Source of the DNA: Natronomonas salinimetallica
Lineage (GTDB): Archaea; Halobacteriota; Halobacteria; Halobacteriales; Haloarculaceae
Assembly: GCF_013839515.1 (NCBI RefSeq)
Contig: NZ_JACDNQ010000010.1
Span: forward strand, 1 to 64,000
DNA length: 64,000 nt
Direction of reading: 5' to 3'
In this document: positions 34,263 to 43,350 of the stretch, in pieces
Position numbering within the stretch: the first letter of the stretch is position 1
Layout of the letters: every line of letters starts with the position of its first letter
Translations under genes and position numbers: made by a program
The notes under the pieces: model-generated
Database searches by the model: none
The model's input: only the letters and a program-made list of their open reading frames with translations
Told to the model about the DNA's origin: nothing

Positions 34263-36183
34263 CAGTGGGTTTAGCGGACCTGTGATGCGTGGTTTTGGCC
34301 GGACCAGTGAACGGAAACTGCCTCAGATTGTTCTCCAAACGGCCACTTTTGTTGACCAACCAACCATACCCGCGAATTTCGACGACTTCCGGCAGCGTAG
34401 CCACTCAGACGCCGGGCTATCACGGGGTGAGTCCCGTTACTATCCGATTCCGGTTTCCTTCTTCAACAGCGTCAGCGTATTGTCCGCTGTCACGATTGGT
34501 GAATGCTCATACTCTCCGGTCAACTCCACCTGGACCAGGAGATCCACCGCTCGCCAGATCGAGTAGAGCAGACACGCAAACGCGAAATAGAAGAATCGGA
34601 GTCCAAAATGCTTCGATGTCGTCGCGGCCATGAATCGCTTGATGGACTTGTAACCACTCTCGATCTCCCAGCGGTAGCCGTACTCAGTGAGGTGCCCGCT
34701 CCCTCGATTCGTCATGAACACAGAGTACTGCCGGTGATCGTCGTGCTCGGAGTTCTCCTTCCGTCGGTAGATCAGCGTCGTCTGGTGCCACTCGTTGTTC
34801 CCGAGGTGAAGCTTCCGGTCGGTTTCATACCGGTCTTGGTCCCGCTGGAGCAAACGCTTCGCTTGGGCTTTCTCGCTGGTCTGCATCCGCTTTGGCACGA
34901 CGTAGGAGTGCCCGCGCTCGCTGACCATCTCCAGGACGTGCTGGCTATCGAACTCCCGGTCCATCAGGACGTTATCGACGTGAACAAGTTCTTCAGCCGA
35001 CTCCAGTAAGTCCTCGACGATCTCTTTTCGTGACTCGCCTTTCCGCACCGGGCGAGCATCGAGGACGAGCGGGACCGCATTGCCGACCAGTTGCACTGTC
35101 GCCCACTGGTACGCGTACTCGTCGGTCTTCTCTTTCGTTCCGATGATTTCCTCTTCGTGGCCGGTGCGGTCGCCGGTGAAGGGATCGGCTTCAGTAATAT
35201 CGATTGCGACGATACCCGCCCGAAAAAACTCTTCAGTCTCTGCGACCTCATCCAGCAGTCGACCGACCGCTTGTCGGTACATCTCCCGAATCGCCGGTAT
35301 CGAGAGGTCACGAATGTGGTCACGGTGGGCGTGACCCATCGGTGTCCGGTTCCGCTTCGACTCGTGAATGAAGCTCCGTGCCCCTTCATTTGCAGCCAGA
35401 TTCTCACGAAGCCCGAGATACATCTGTAAATCCCAGTATGCGTTCTCGTGGATCTCACAGCCATCCCCACGCTCTAGCGAGAACACGGGGTAAACAATGC
35501 GACCGACATGATCAGTGATCTTCTCTGCTTCCCGCAGGATGGTGTGAGCGTCTGGTTCTGACGCCCTGAACGAGTCCTCGTGGACCCGGAGTTTTGGGTT
35601 TGGCTCACGTGGGACCGCGACATCCGCGTTCTGGGCGCTGATGAGGACCGTCCGCGCTGCTGACTCGACGGTCTCACGAAGATCAGCTGTAAACCGATTG
35701 TGCCAACTGCGCCATAGTGTCGACTGATCTGGAATTGATTCCAAGTCGAGCTGTTCGCAGAGCTTCGAATGTCGATACAAATACTCAACGAGGGCTGTTT
35801 CGTGAGCCCAACCGTGGAGTTCTTTCAACAAGAATGTCCGAAAGAGAGTGTCTAACTCGTAGCGCGTCGAGCCAGCGTAGCAGTCGTGGATTCCGAAATC
35901 GACGTAGTTGAGTGGGTACTGGCAGACAAATTGCTCGACTGAGTGGTGTTCCTCGTGTTCGAACCACCGACGTGAAATAGTTCTGATATCTGCTTGCAGG
36001 GCCTCAAGAGAACTGCGGTCGTACAGAGGTGTTGAGTCGTACACTGGCCAATCGACAGTTGATTTTTCGGCAATGTGCCGGAATACATCTCTTCGAGAGG
36101 TTCTTGTTTGTGTCATCTTGTTGGGAGGAGTATCGAAGGAGGTCGGATTCCTGCGTCCAGAGAAGGGTCAGAGCAGCCCACTG
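34263..36183 (-). mobile_element. IS4-type insertion sequence, about 1.92 kb
   Basis: The element encloses one transposase. Probable ends: CAGTGGG at 34263-34269 and its complement CCCACTG at 36177-36183. Extending both inward gives about 12 of 18 matching bases (CAGTGGG...GACC). No clear target duplication was found at the flanks, so the ends are tentative. It sits between the recombinase and the dabA stop. Confidence 0.5.
34440..36116 (-). CDS. IS4-family DDE transposase
   Basis: 558 residues. Catalytic acids D306 (VAIDITEAD), D386 (VLMDREFDS) and E486 are present, the last inside the YREK signature Y-2x-R-3x-E-6x-K (YGYRWEIESGYKSIK) of the IS4 group. The N-terminal 160 residues are helical and hold a DNA-binding region. 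The frame is complete with no internal stop, so the element may be active. It is larger than many IS4 transposases, as several haloarchaeal ones are. The family is sure; the named IS is not determined. Confidence 0.88.
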   Translation of the reverse strand: MTQTRTSRRDVFRHIAEKSTVDWPVYDSTPLYDRSSLEALQADIRTISRRWFEHEEHHSVEQFVCQYPLNYVDFGIHDCYAGSTRYELDTLFRTFLLKELHGWAHETALVEYLYRHSKLCEQLDLESIPDQSTLWRSWHNRFTADLRETVESAARTVLISAQNADVAVPREPNPKLRVHEDSFRASEPDAHTILREAEKITDHVGRIVYPVFSLERGDGCEIHENAYWDLQMYLGLRENLAANEGARSFIHESKRNRTPMGHAHRDHIRDLSIPAIREMYRQAVGRLLDEVAETEEFFRAGIVAIDITEADPFTGDRTGHEEEIIGTKEKTDEYAYQWATVQLVGNAVPLVLDARPVRKGESRKEIVEDLLESAEELVHVDNVLMDREFDSQHVLEMVSERGHSYVVPKRMQTSEKAQAKRLLQRDQDRYETDRKLHLGNNEWHQTTLIYRRKENSEHDDHRQYSVFMTNRGSGHLTEYGYRWEIESGYKSIKRFMAATTSKHFGLRFFYFAFACLLYSIWRAVDLLVQVELTGEYEHSPIVTADNTLTLLKKETGIG

Positions 36184-36212
36184 CTTCCCGTCCAGTACGG
36201 GTTCCCGAGCGG

Positions 36213-38615
36213 CTAGTCGTCTGCGACAGCCTGAGTGTTCGGCATCTCCGGATGTGCTTCGGTCTGTTCGGACACTGCCATCCACTCCAAGGACTCCTCG
36301 TAGTGGAAGACGCGGTGATCCTGAGTCGGATCGACGACTGTCAGTGAGAGCCAGTTGTTGTCCAGAATTTCGGTCAGTTCCTCGTGGTCGGCCACGATGT
36401 CGGTGACGCGCTCGACTGGCGCGTGGATGATCGTCGAGAGGCGGAGCGGTTGGTGATACGGTTCGTCGTCTGCGATCATCAGCGACTGGAGCGGGAGCCC
36501 GGCCATCAGATCGCCGCCGTTGCCCTGATAGACACCGACGTTGCCGACTGGGTTCTGGGTCACCTTCGACCCGCTGCCGTAGACGGCGTTGTCGACCGTC
36601 GAGAAGTAGTACTGGGTGTTGATCCACTGGGTGACGACCATGGGGCCAGTCAAGATGGCCTCCAGCGCGTCTCCGTCGGGGTCAGTCGACCAGTCGTACG
36701 AGTGGAGGAATGCACGCCCGTCGAGATCGCAGCCGCTGGTCAACTCGCGGGGGCCGATCACGAAGCCAGCGTTGCCAGCCAGCCCCCACTCGGGACGCGT
36801 CTCGGCCCAGTCGGCGGCACGACGTTCCGTCTCGGTGACGCCGGCAGAGCCGTCGGCCCCCATCGCCTCGGCGCGTTCGGCCGTCGCGTACTCGCGAGCC
36901 GTCGCAAGATCCGCCCGCAACTGGTCAAGGTCGTCCGCGTGGCTCTCGGGCACGTCGTCCGCGAACAGGTCCACTTCGTCGGTCGTCGTGTTGTGCTGAC
37001 CGGCGATGAAGACCGTATCCTCGGGGATGTCGAACCCACGCTCACGGAGATCAGTCTTGACGGAGTCGTCGTTACAGATCTTCGCGAGAACGCGGGCACT
37101 CGGGCCGCCGGGGTTGCCCGCACAGGCACCGCAGTCCAGACTCGAGTCGTAGGGGTTGTTTGCCGTCTCGCTGGCGTGCCCCGCGAAGACGACGAGACGA
37201 CCGAACTCCTCGAACCCCATCAACTCGAAGGCAGTTGCGGCGTATTCGACTTTCTCCTCGGTGGTCAACCCCACCGGCAGGTCGCCGGAGTAGGTGTACT
37301 GGTGGTGGATCAGCGGCTCACAGAACTCGTGGTCGTCGGGCACCAACTCAGCGGCAGCGTCGATCAGGTCGTGGACGCGCCCTGGAACGAGCGTCCGAGC
37401 CGCGAGTGAGAGCCCATACCCGCTTCCGGCAGTCTCGACGTATCCGTAGGCGGTGGCCGCGTTGGCCTCCAGTATCTCGATGACTTCGTCGGCGGCCGCA
37501 CGCATGCCGGACCAGCGGTCGTGGCGCGCCTGCGTGTCGTCGTCGGTCGGGAAGTCGGTGATGTGATGCTGTGGGTCGAGGATCGGTGGACAGGCATCGA
37601 CCGACACGTCATCGTCGTATCCCTGATACTCCATCGGGATGCCAAAGAAGCCAGCGTACCCGTGGGTCTTGTAGTTGCCCGTTGTTTCGATGTGACGACG
37701 GATGACCTCCGAGCGGGTGTCGATACAGAAGACCAACTGGGCATCCGGGCGGCCCGACGTATCGCTGTCGTACATCGACTGACTCTGGGCCGCGACGGTC
37801 CCGACGAGGTCTTCGCGGTAGGTCGCTTCCCACGCACGCAGGAACGCCTGAGCGAGGTCATCCGCCGGGTTCACGTCGCCGTCGTCGTCCGGCTTGATGT
37901 CGGCGTCGGCAGCATCCAGCAGTGCCAGACGCGCCGCAAGGTATCCCTCCAGCGAAATCGGGTACGTCGACTGCCATACACCCTCGTCCTCGGCGCGTTG
38001 CTTGATGAACCCGGTCCAACCCGGGAGCGCAGCCAGCTGTTCCTCGAGGATGGGCACCCACTGACTCTCAGGGTACGACTTCAGGACCGCCTCAATAGCC
38101 TCGATTGGCGCTTCGGGCAGGTCGACGACGACCCCCTCGTCGGGGATGTCGCTGTCGTATTCGGCCATTCCACGGAAGGCGGTGTAGAACCCTGCCTCAC
38201 GGTTCGGCATCGACCAGTGGGCGCTCCCCTCGTCGAGAAAGGCTGACAACCACTTCGTCAACACCCTGTCGACGTGGTCCGTGGCGGTGTCCGTGTCACT
38301 GTTCTCAGCACCGGCCTCGTCGGCCATACGGTCGAGTAACGTCGCTGGGTCATTCTCGTAGCCTGCTTCAGCGAGCTCCGCCTCAAGGAGTTCCCGGTCG
38401 ATCTGGCCGCGTTCCAGCGCCGTTCCGAACGTCTCGGCGCTGGGGTAGCCACGGCCGCCCAATAAAGTAGCGGCCTGTTCGACAGCCTCTCCAAACGGCC
38501 GGTCCTCGAACCCCGAGAGGGGGTTTGCCGTCACGAACGAGTGAATGGGCCAGAGGGAACCGACGGTGGTCGCAGCTTCGTCGATGCTGTCTCGGATGGC
38601 GGATTCAGTACTCAT
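36213..38615 (-). CDS. dabA: DabA, inorganic carbon uptake subunit (DUF2309)
   Basis: 800 residues. The zinc ligands are all present: C297 and D299 in FCIDTRSE, H480 in AGHASET, and C495 in DCGACAGNP, with the His-to-Cys distance of 15 as in characterised DabA. DabA is a cytoplasmic beta-carbonic-anhydrase-like subunit that hydrates CO2 one way, using the ion gradient of membrane partner DabB to store bicarbonate. Its start overlaps the dabB stop by 11 bases, so they form one operon. The stop at 36213 is 30 bases from the insertion sequence end, so the gene is intact. Confidence 0.9.
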   Translation of the reverse strand: MSTESAIRDSIDEAATTVGSLWPIHSFVTANPLSGFEDRPFGEAVEQAATLLGGRGYPSAETFGTALERGQIDRELLEAELAEAGYENDPATLLDRMADEAGAENSDTDTATDHVDRVLTKWLSAFLDEGSAHWSMPNREAGFYTAFRGMAEYDSDIPDEGVVVDLPEAPIEAIEAVLKSYPESQWVPILEEQLAALPGWTGFIKQRAEDEGVWQSTYPISLEGYLAARLALLDAADADIKPDDDGDVNPADDLAQAFLRAWEATYREDLVGTVAAQSQSMYDSDTSGRPDAQLVFCIDTRSEVIRRHIETTGNYKTHGYAGFFGIPMEYQGYDDDVSVDACPPILDPQHHITDFPTDDDTQARHDRWSGMRAAADEVIEILEANAATAYGYVETAGSGYGLSLAARTLVPGRVHDLIDAAAELVPDDHEFCEPLIHHQYTYSGDLPVGLTTEEKVEYAATAFELMGFEEFGRLVVFAGHASETANNPYDSSLDCGACAGNPGGPSARVLAKICNDDSVKTDLRERGFDIPEDTVFIAGQHNTTTDEVDLFADDVPESHADDLDQLRADLATAREYATAERAEAMGADGSAGVTETERRAADWAETRPEWGLAGNAGFVIGPRELTSGCDLDGRAFLHSYDWSTDPDGDALEAILTGPMVVTQWINTQYYFSTVDNAVYGSGSKVTQNPVGNVGVYQGNGGDLMAGLPLQSLMIADDEPYHQPLRLSTIIHAPVERVTDIVADHEELTEILDNNWLSLTVVDPTQDHRVFHYEESLEWMAVSEQTEAHPEMPNTQAVADD

Positions 38616-40092
38616 TGTAATCCTCCGTGGAAGTCAGTAAGGTGTTCGATGACGGTTGGGTGGCGTTCAGCAGTGCCACGTAGAGCCGCTGGCTGTGTTC
38701 GTGGATCCCGGTCTCGATGGCGACATAGATGCCGACGAAGCCGACGGCGATGACCACGTGGAGCAGAGTCAGTTCGGTCGTTGCCGTGCCGACTGCCAAG
38801 AGGCCCGAGACACCTTCGTAGACAACGGCGTAGACGACGATGGCCGGGAAGAACACCAGCGGGACGGCCCCATAGCGGGCGAGCGTCGGAAGTGAGGTGT
38901 GCTGGACCGCGCTACGGGCCGCGTGGAGCGTGGTGAAGACGACGAAGAAGGTCAACAGGAGGCCGCTGTCGACGCTTGCTCCCTTTCCCGTCAGCACCGT
39001 GAACACCACCCCACCGGCGAGACCGGTCAGCAACGCCACGACAAAGCCGACGGCACTCGTCATACGGCCGATCGTGTGCTCGGTGGTCTCGCTCGGACTC
39101 GTGTGTTCGACCTGTTCGCCCGAACTGAGGAACTGATAGGCCTTGTAGAATCCGTGTAGGATGAGATGGGTGATCGCAGCCCCGAAAAAACCGAGGCCGG
39201 CCTGCATGATCATAAAGCCCATCTGACCGACCGTCGAGCAGCCGAGCTTTCCTTTGATATCCGTCTGGACGGACTTCAGGAGCTTCCCGCCGCCAGCACT
39301 CGCCGCGCCGACGGCGACCACTCCGAGCATGAGCGTGGAATCGACCGTAATAACCGGGGCAAAGCGAGTCAACAGGATGCCGCCCGCGTTGACGAACCCG
39401 GCGTGCATCAGCGCGGACGCCGGCGTCGGTGCGGTCATCGAGGAGAGCAGCCAGTTGTGGAACGGGATGAGGGCGGACTGGATCATTGCCGCGAGCACAA
39501 GCGCACCGGCTGCGACCAGCAACACCGAACCACCGAGCGTGTCGGCGGCCGCGCCAATTCCGGAGACCGTCGTCGAGCCGGTCGCCCACCACAGCGCCGT
39601 CAGCGCAATCCCAAGGAGTACGCTACTGGCGATAAAGTACTTACGAGCGACCGTCGCGGCGGCCTGTGCCTGTTTCCAGCCCTCGGTGATGCCGATGAGT
39701 TCGGCCATCACCAGACCCATCGCCACCCACAGGAATCCGAACAGTGCGATGTGGTCGGCCGCGACGAGTGCCATCACGGCTGCGGTGAACCCGAACATAG
39801 CGAGGAAGAACCCCGTTTTGTGGGTGCTACCGGCCATGTAACGGCGCGAGTAGCTGTGAACGATACCGCTGAAGAAGGTGACCACCACCCACATCAGCAC
39901 AGTCAGGCCGTCGATGGCAACCAATCCAGGGACTTCCCATGCGGCACCAAACCGGATTCTGGCGATGAGGACGACGATACTCGCGACGAACAGCGACCAC
40001 ACGAGCCACGTTAGTGCAACGGGCACGAACGGCGAATCCGCCGTCGTGTCCCGGAGCGCTCCCACCGTCGGTTTCGAACTGTGTTCTGACAT
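38605..40092 (-). CDS. dabB: DabB, proton/sodium-conducting membrane subunit
   Basis: 495 residues with about 13 hydrophobic helices of the NuoL/MrpA (proton-conducting) family. The conserved TM7-8 region SALIPFHNWLLSSMTAPTPA and HAGFVNAGGILLTRF are present, as is KLLKSVQTDIKGKLGCSTVG. DabB drives DabA through ion flow. It is the first gene of the dabBA operon; a perfect inverted repeat lies 82-124 bases upstream of its ATG. Together these suggest CO2/bicarbonate supply in a heterotrophic halophile, probably for anaplerotic carboxylation. Confidence 0.88.
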   Translation of the reverse strand: MSEHSSKPTVGALRDTTADSPFVPVALTWLVWSLFVASIVVLIARIRFGAAWEVPGLVAIDGLTVLMWVVVTFFSGIVHSYSRRYMAGSTHKTGFFLAMFGFTAAVMALVAADHIALFGFLWVAMGLVMAELIGITEGWKQAQAAATVARKYFIASSVLLGIALTALWWATGSTTVSGIGAAADTLGGSVLLVAAGALVLAAMIQSALIPFHNWLLSSMTAPTPASALMHAGFVNAGGILLTRFAPVITVDSTLMLGVVAVGAASAGGGKLLKSVQTDIKGKLGCSTVGQMGFMIMQAGLGFFGAAITHLILHGFYKAYQFLSSGEQVEHTSPSETTEHTIGRMTSAVGFVVALLTGLAGGVVFTVLTGKGASVDSGLLLTFFVVFTTLHAARSAVQHTSLPTLARYGAVPLVFFPAIVVYAVVYEGVSGLLAVGTATTELTLLHVVIAVGFVGIYVAIETGIHEHSQRLYVALLNATQPSSNTLLTSTEDYNEY

Positions 40093-40173
40093 CGTTCAGC
40101 CCATCGTACGACTTATTGCGGCACCCGAGGCGGTCCCAACGGGTCCGATTCTGGTCGCTTTCACCCCTTAATT

Positions 40174-40216
40174 GAACAGAATGGTTGTTAAATCTATCTA
40201 TATTCACATTCTGTTC
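40174..40216. promoter_or_regulatory. 10-bp inverted repeat around the dabBA promoter
   Basis: GAACAGAATG (40174-40183) and CATTCTGTTC (40207-40216) are perfectly complementary, with a 23-bp AT-rich spacer that on the minus strand contains TATA-like sequence (ATATAGATAGATTTA). The design matches that at 2900-2937: two arms bracketing the TATA element. It is a strong candidate operator for dabBA. Confidence 0.5.
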
Positions 40217-40280
40217 GGTATACGGGAATTATAGAACATTATGATTGTCCAGCGGTGCACAGAGTCGCCTGGTAGAGGAG

Positions 40281-40976
40281 TCAGGTCAGGAGGCTTGCGA
40301 CACGTATCGACGCATCGTCGGGGAGACGAGCCCGGATTGTGGTCGGGTCTGTCGCACCATCGAGGGCGACCAGATACCGCTTGTCTGGGAACGAACTGTA
40401 CGCACCGTCCTGATCGTAAACGTAGCCAGCGACCGTCACCGACAAGGGGAGTGCCTGCTGGAGAAATTGGACCTGTTGGCGAACATTGTACTCGGCGAGT
40501 CGGTGCTGTACCGTCTGAAGCGGCAACGATTCCGTCACGACTCCCTCCTCGAACGCTTCTCCGACGAGCGAGCGGAGCGGATCCAACCGTACTTCGATCC
40601 CGACAGGTGACTCTGCATCGGGTGCAACCCACCGCTCATAGGCGTCTTCGAGAACCTCACAACTCGTGTGTCCCACAACGATGACCGCTGTGATGTCGTG
40701 CTGGGTTCTGAGGTGTTCGATGGTGCTGTCTGGAACCGTTTGTTCCTCGTATCGTTCCTGTGTCTGATTCCCGAGAGTCTCGACGCTAACGACGTTCCAG
40801 GTAGCGTCAACCGGCCACAGCGGCCCCCGGCGCTTGCAACTGCTCATCGAGCACGAGACGACGAGTGCCGTCTGCGCATCCGATTCGTGTCCCATGTCGC
40901 TTTGAGGCCCGGCCCAGTCTTGAACCGACTCGATGACAGATTCGAGATCGTTCCCGTTCATTCTACGCTGTGCCAC
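40281..40976 (-). CDS. Beta-carbonic-anhydrase-like protein with altered active site
   Basis: 231 residues. The zinc-site half VVGHTSC (H103, C106) and the first Cys (C42 in VVSCSMSSC) are kept. The usual C-x-D-x-R dyad is replaced by C42-S-M44-S-S46, so the catalytic Asp and Arg are missing; C47 is extra. It may be a non-enzymatic bicarbonate sensor or a divergent enzyme. It is upstream of dabB in the same direction, 189 bases away, which supports a role in inorganic carbon. It is longer at the C-terminus than small beta-CAs. Confidence 0.68.
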   Translation of the reverse strand: MAQRRMNGNDLESVIESVQDWAGPQSDMGHESDAQTALVVSCSMSSCKRRGPLWPVDATWNVVSVETLGNQTQERYEEQTVPDSTIEHLRTQHDITAVIVVGHTSCEVLEDAYERWVAPDAESPVGIEVRLDPLRSLVGEAFEEGVVTESLPLQTVQHRLAEYNVRQQVQFLQQALPLSVTVAGYVYDQDGAYSSFPDKRYLVALDGATDPTTIRARLPDDASIRVASLLT

Positions 40977-41107
40977 CTCCGCTCGGACCTATTACTGCCG
41001 CCAGCGGGTTCCTTCGACCATTTTGGTCCCCAATCAACATTGCTTTACCGGAACGTTCGATATACCCGTACAAAAAACCATATCGTTATTGACGTGGAGG
41101 TGCTGGT

Positions 41108-42124
41108 ATGGAAGCACTCTCGGGAACTCTCCTCGTCGGCCGGTCGTTCGAGCCGATGCGGGGTCGTGTTGTTATCGAGGACGGTCAGATCGAGCGTATC
41201 GAGGAGACAGAAATGACATCGACCGATATCATACTGCCGGCGTTCGTCAACGCTCACACGCATCTGGGTGACTCCGTCGCGAAGGAAGCAGCTGTAGGGC
41301 TATCGCTCAACGAAGCAGTGGCACCGCCGGACAGTCTGAAACACCGACGATTGGCGGCTGCCGACCGTTCCGACCTCGTATCAGCGATGCGCCGGACGCT
41401 CCGATTTATGGAGCGAACTGGGACGGTCTCCTGTTTGGACTTCCGGGAGTCCGGAGCTGCCGGGGCACGCGCGCTCCGTGAGGCGGCTGCGTCCGTTTCC
41501 CTCGACCCGTTCATCTTCGGGAGCGGAACGCAGTCCGTCCTCGATGTTGCCGACGGGTACGGCGGCTCCGGGGCAAACGACGGCGACTTCACCGAACAGC
41601 GTGCTGCCTGCCGGAAACACGACGTGCCCTTTGCGATCCACGCTGGCGAACCCGACGCGACTGACATCCATCCGGCACTCGATCTGGAGCCGAACCTCCT
41701 CGTCCACATGGTGCACGCAGAACAGGACCACCTGCAGCGAGTTACAGAGCAGTCAGTCCCGGTGGCGGTCTGTCCGCGCGCGAACACTGTTCTCGACGTT
41801 GGAACCCCTCCAGTACGGGAATTGCTCGATCACACGACAGTCGCACTCGGGACTGACAACGTCATGCTGAATCCCCCGTCGATGTTTCGGGAGATGGCGT
41901 ACACGGTGAAACAGTTCGACGTGACTGCCCGAGAGGTGTTACGGATGGCGACGACGGCCGGTGCCGATATCGTTGGACTCGGTTGTGGTGTCATCGCTCC
42001 CGGCCGGCGCGCAGCACTCCTCGTCCTCGACGGTGACTCGGACAATCTGACGGGCTCTGTTGATCCAGTACAGGCAGTCGTTCGTCGCGCGACCGAGGTG
42101 GACGTCAAACGTGTCCTCGTCTAG
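41108..42124 (+). CDS. Amidohydrolase-superfamily deaminase-like enzyme
   Basis: 338 residues. Metal ligands: HxH in NAHTHLGD, His in AIHAGEPD, His in HMVHAEQD and Asp in ALGTDNVM. This set and order match the cytosine deaminase/chlorohydrolase branch of amidohydrolases, which hydrolyse amine or amide groups on rings. The ribosome site GGAGGTG precedes the ATG. It is somewhat short (usual 400-450), missing part of the N-terminal beta sandwich. Substrate not determinable. Its stop overlaps the convergent Lrp stop at the palindrome CTAG. Confidence 0.8.
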   Translation: MEALSGTLLVGRSFEPMRGRVVIEDGQIERIEETEMTSTDIILPAFVNAHTHLGDSVAKEAAVGLSLNEAVAPPDSLKHRRLAAADRSDLVSAMRRTLRFMERTGTVSCLDFRESGAAGARALREAAASVSLDPFIFGSGTQSVLDVADGYGGSGANDGDFTEQRAACRKHDVPFAIHAGEPDATDIHPALDLEPNLLVHMVHAEQDHLQRVTEQSVPVAVCPRANTVLDVGTPPVRELLDHTTVALGTDNVMLNPPSMFREMAYTVKQFDVTAREVLRMATTAGADIVGLGCGVIAPGRRAALLVLDGDSDNLTGSVDPVQAVVRRATEVDVKRVLV

Positions 42125-42606
42125 GAATCGTCGCCTGTCTGAGTCTTGGAATTGAACTTTCCGAAGGGCGTCGTCTCGTGACTCCGAACGAGGACTTCGT
42201 CGGCAACGGTGAGCCCCATATCGAGAAGTTCCTGTGCAACGGGTGTAATGTCGCTGTCCGTCTCGCCGACTGCAGTGACGAGGAGGTTTTGTTCACCAGT
42301 GACCAACTCCTGAACTGATACCACGCCATCGATGTCCAGAATATCGGGGACGAGGTCACCACGTTCGGGAATCGCAGCGGTACAGTAAAGCAGCATTCGG
42401 AGCGGATAACCTGATTTCTGATAGTCGACCCTAGCGCTGTATCCTTTGATTACGCCGTCGGATTCGAGACGCTGAATGCGCTTGCGGACAGTACTGTCAG
42501 AGGTACCGGTCCGCTCCGCGATGTCTCCGGACGACATGTTTCGAGCGTCTTCTTGGAGTGCATACAGGATCGCTTTGTCGACATCGTCGATCTCCTCGTT
42601 AGTCAT
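42121..42606 (-). CDS. Lrp/AsnC-family regulator
   Basis: 161 residues. The helix-turn-helix spans about 8-58 (EEIDDVDKAILYALQEDARN; TSDSTVRKRIQRLESDGVI), with a RAM ligand-binding domain at about 70-145 (VVSVQELVTGEQNLLVTAVG). It is of the full length expected for haloarchaeal Lrp. It converges with the amidohydrolase gene, with a four-base CTAG overlap that ends both genes. An inverted repeat ahead of its start suggests autoregulation. Confidence 0.9.
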   Translation of the reverse strand: MTNEEIDDVDKAILYALQEDARNMSSGDIAERTGTSDSTVRKRIQRLESDGVIKGYSARVDYQKSGYPLRMLLYCTAAIPERGDLVPDILDIDGVVSVQELVTGEQNLLVTAVGETDSDITPVAQELLDMGLTVADEVLVRSHETTPFGKFNSKTQTGDDS

Positions 42607-42621
42607 ATCAGTGTGTCCGCG

Positions 42622-42642
42622 ACAAAGCCACTTTACCTTTGT
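42622..42642. promoter_or_regulatory. Inverted repeat before the Lrp gene
   Basis: ACAAAG (42622-42627) and CTTTGT (42637-42642) are 6-bp arms with a 9-bp spacer, 16 bases upstream of the Lrp start. Lrp proteins often bind short palindromes of this size near their own promoters. Confidence 0.35.
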
Positions 42643-42793
42643 ACGTTGTTAGGGCATTCAACAGAACTCTCTGCTCTTTCTTCCCTGTGCCTCCCAACAG
42701 AGTCTATGCATTGAGAAGGCCGGCCTCAACTTCCAAGAAACCGGTGTCGGTATCCAGTGCAAAGAATAATCGCAAGACAGCAAGCAGATGGAC

Positions 42794-42825
42794 ATTTACA
42801 TTACCTACATTATGTACAATGTGTC
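42794..42825. repeat. TACATT-rich site downstream of the par genes
   Basis: ACATTTACATTACCTACATTATGTACAATGTG holds repeated TACATT units and a near-palindrome (ACATTATGTACAATGT). The same units occur upstream of parA at 44244-44574, and TATCCAAAT follows here as TATCCAAAT does near 44571. Sites on both sides of a par operon suggest a centromere. Confidence 0.42.
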
Positions 42826-42864
42826 CGATATCCAAATGATGGAGAAAATCGGTGGGATCCAAGA

Positions 42865-43350
42865 TTAGTCGTTTATAGCCTGGTCACTCAGCATCGCCAC
42901 AATTTCCTGAACACGGTCCTCATCAGCTTCGATACCACGTTCTCGGAGTATCTGGAGAGCAACCTCGTCACCGTGATCTGCAATCACTCGTAGACACGCA
43001 TCTTGGAACTCTCTTCCCTCAAACTCGGGGACATCAAACATTGAGCACGCGGCAGTTACTGAAGATCGCATCCGGGTAACGCCATCCCACGTCTCATCCC
43101 GGACGTAGAAACCGTGCATATCGGTCTCGTCAAAGGAGAAGGCCGGTCCACCAGTGGATTCGTCCACATCCTCCTCATCCTGATCAGGTACGGACTCAGT
43201 CCCCGACTCTGTGTCTTCAGTAGTTATCTCCTCCTCCGCTTGCGGTTCATCCTCGGTATCAGTACGTTCGTCGTCGTCCGATTCTACTCCTTCTTCCGTC
43301 TGTTTGAGCTGTTCAGCGACGTCCCCGAAGCGCTCATCCTCATTAGGCAT
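42865..43350 (-). CDS. ParA partner, probable centromere-binding protein
   Basis: 161 residues. The first 70 are highly acidic and disordered, as in many ParA-linked adaptors. The C-terminal 90 (FYVRDETWDGVTRMRSSVTA; ACLRVIADHGDEVALQILRE) are helical and could bind DNA. The start overlaps the parA stop by eight bases, the standard parA-parB coupling. It is not a classical ParB (no CTPase motif), so the partner role rests on context. Confidence 0.6.
   Translation of the reverse strand: MPNEDERFGDVAEQLKQTEEGVESDDDERTDTEDEPQAEEEITTEDTESGTESVPDQDEEDVDESTGGPAFSFDETDMHGFYVRDETWDGVTRMRSSVTAACSMFDVPEFEGREFQDACLRVIADHGDEVALQILRERGIEADEDRVQEIVAMLSDQAIND

Noticed and set aside
32700-34440. tRNA gene as integration target of the recombinase
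   Set aside because: No cloverleaf or tRNA 3' end was recognised near the recombinase; only the inverted repeat at 34103-34136 stands out.
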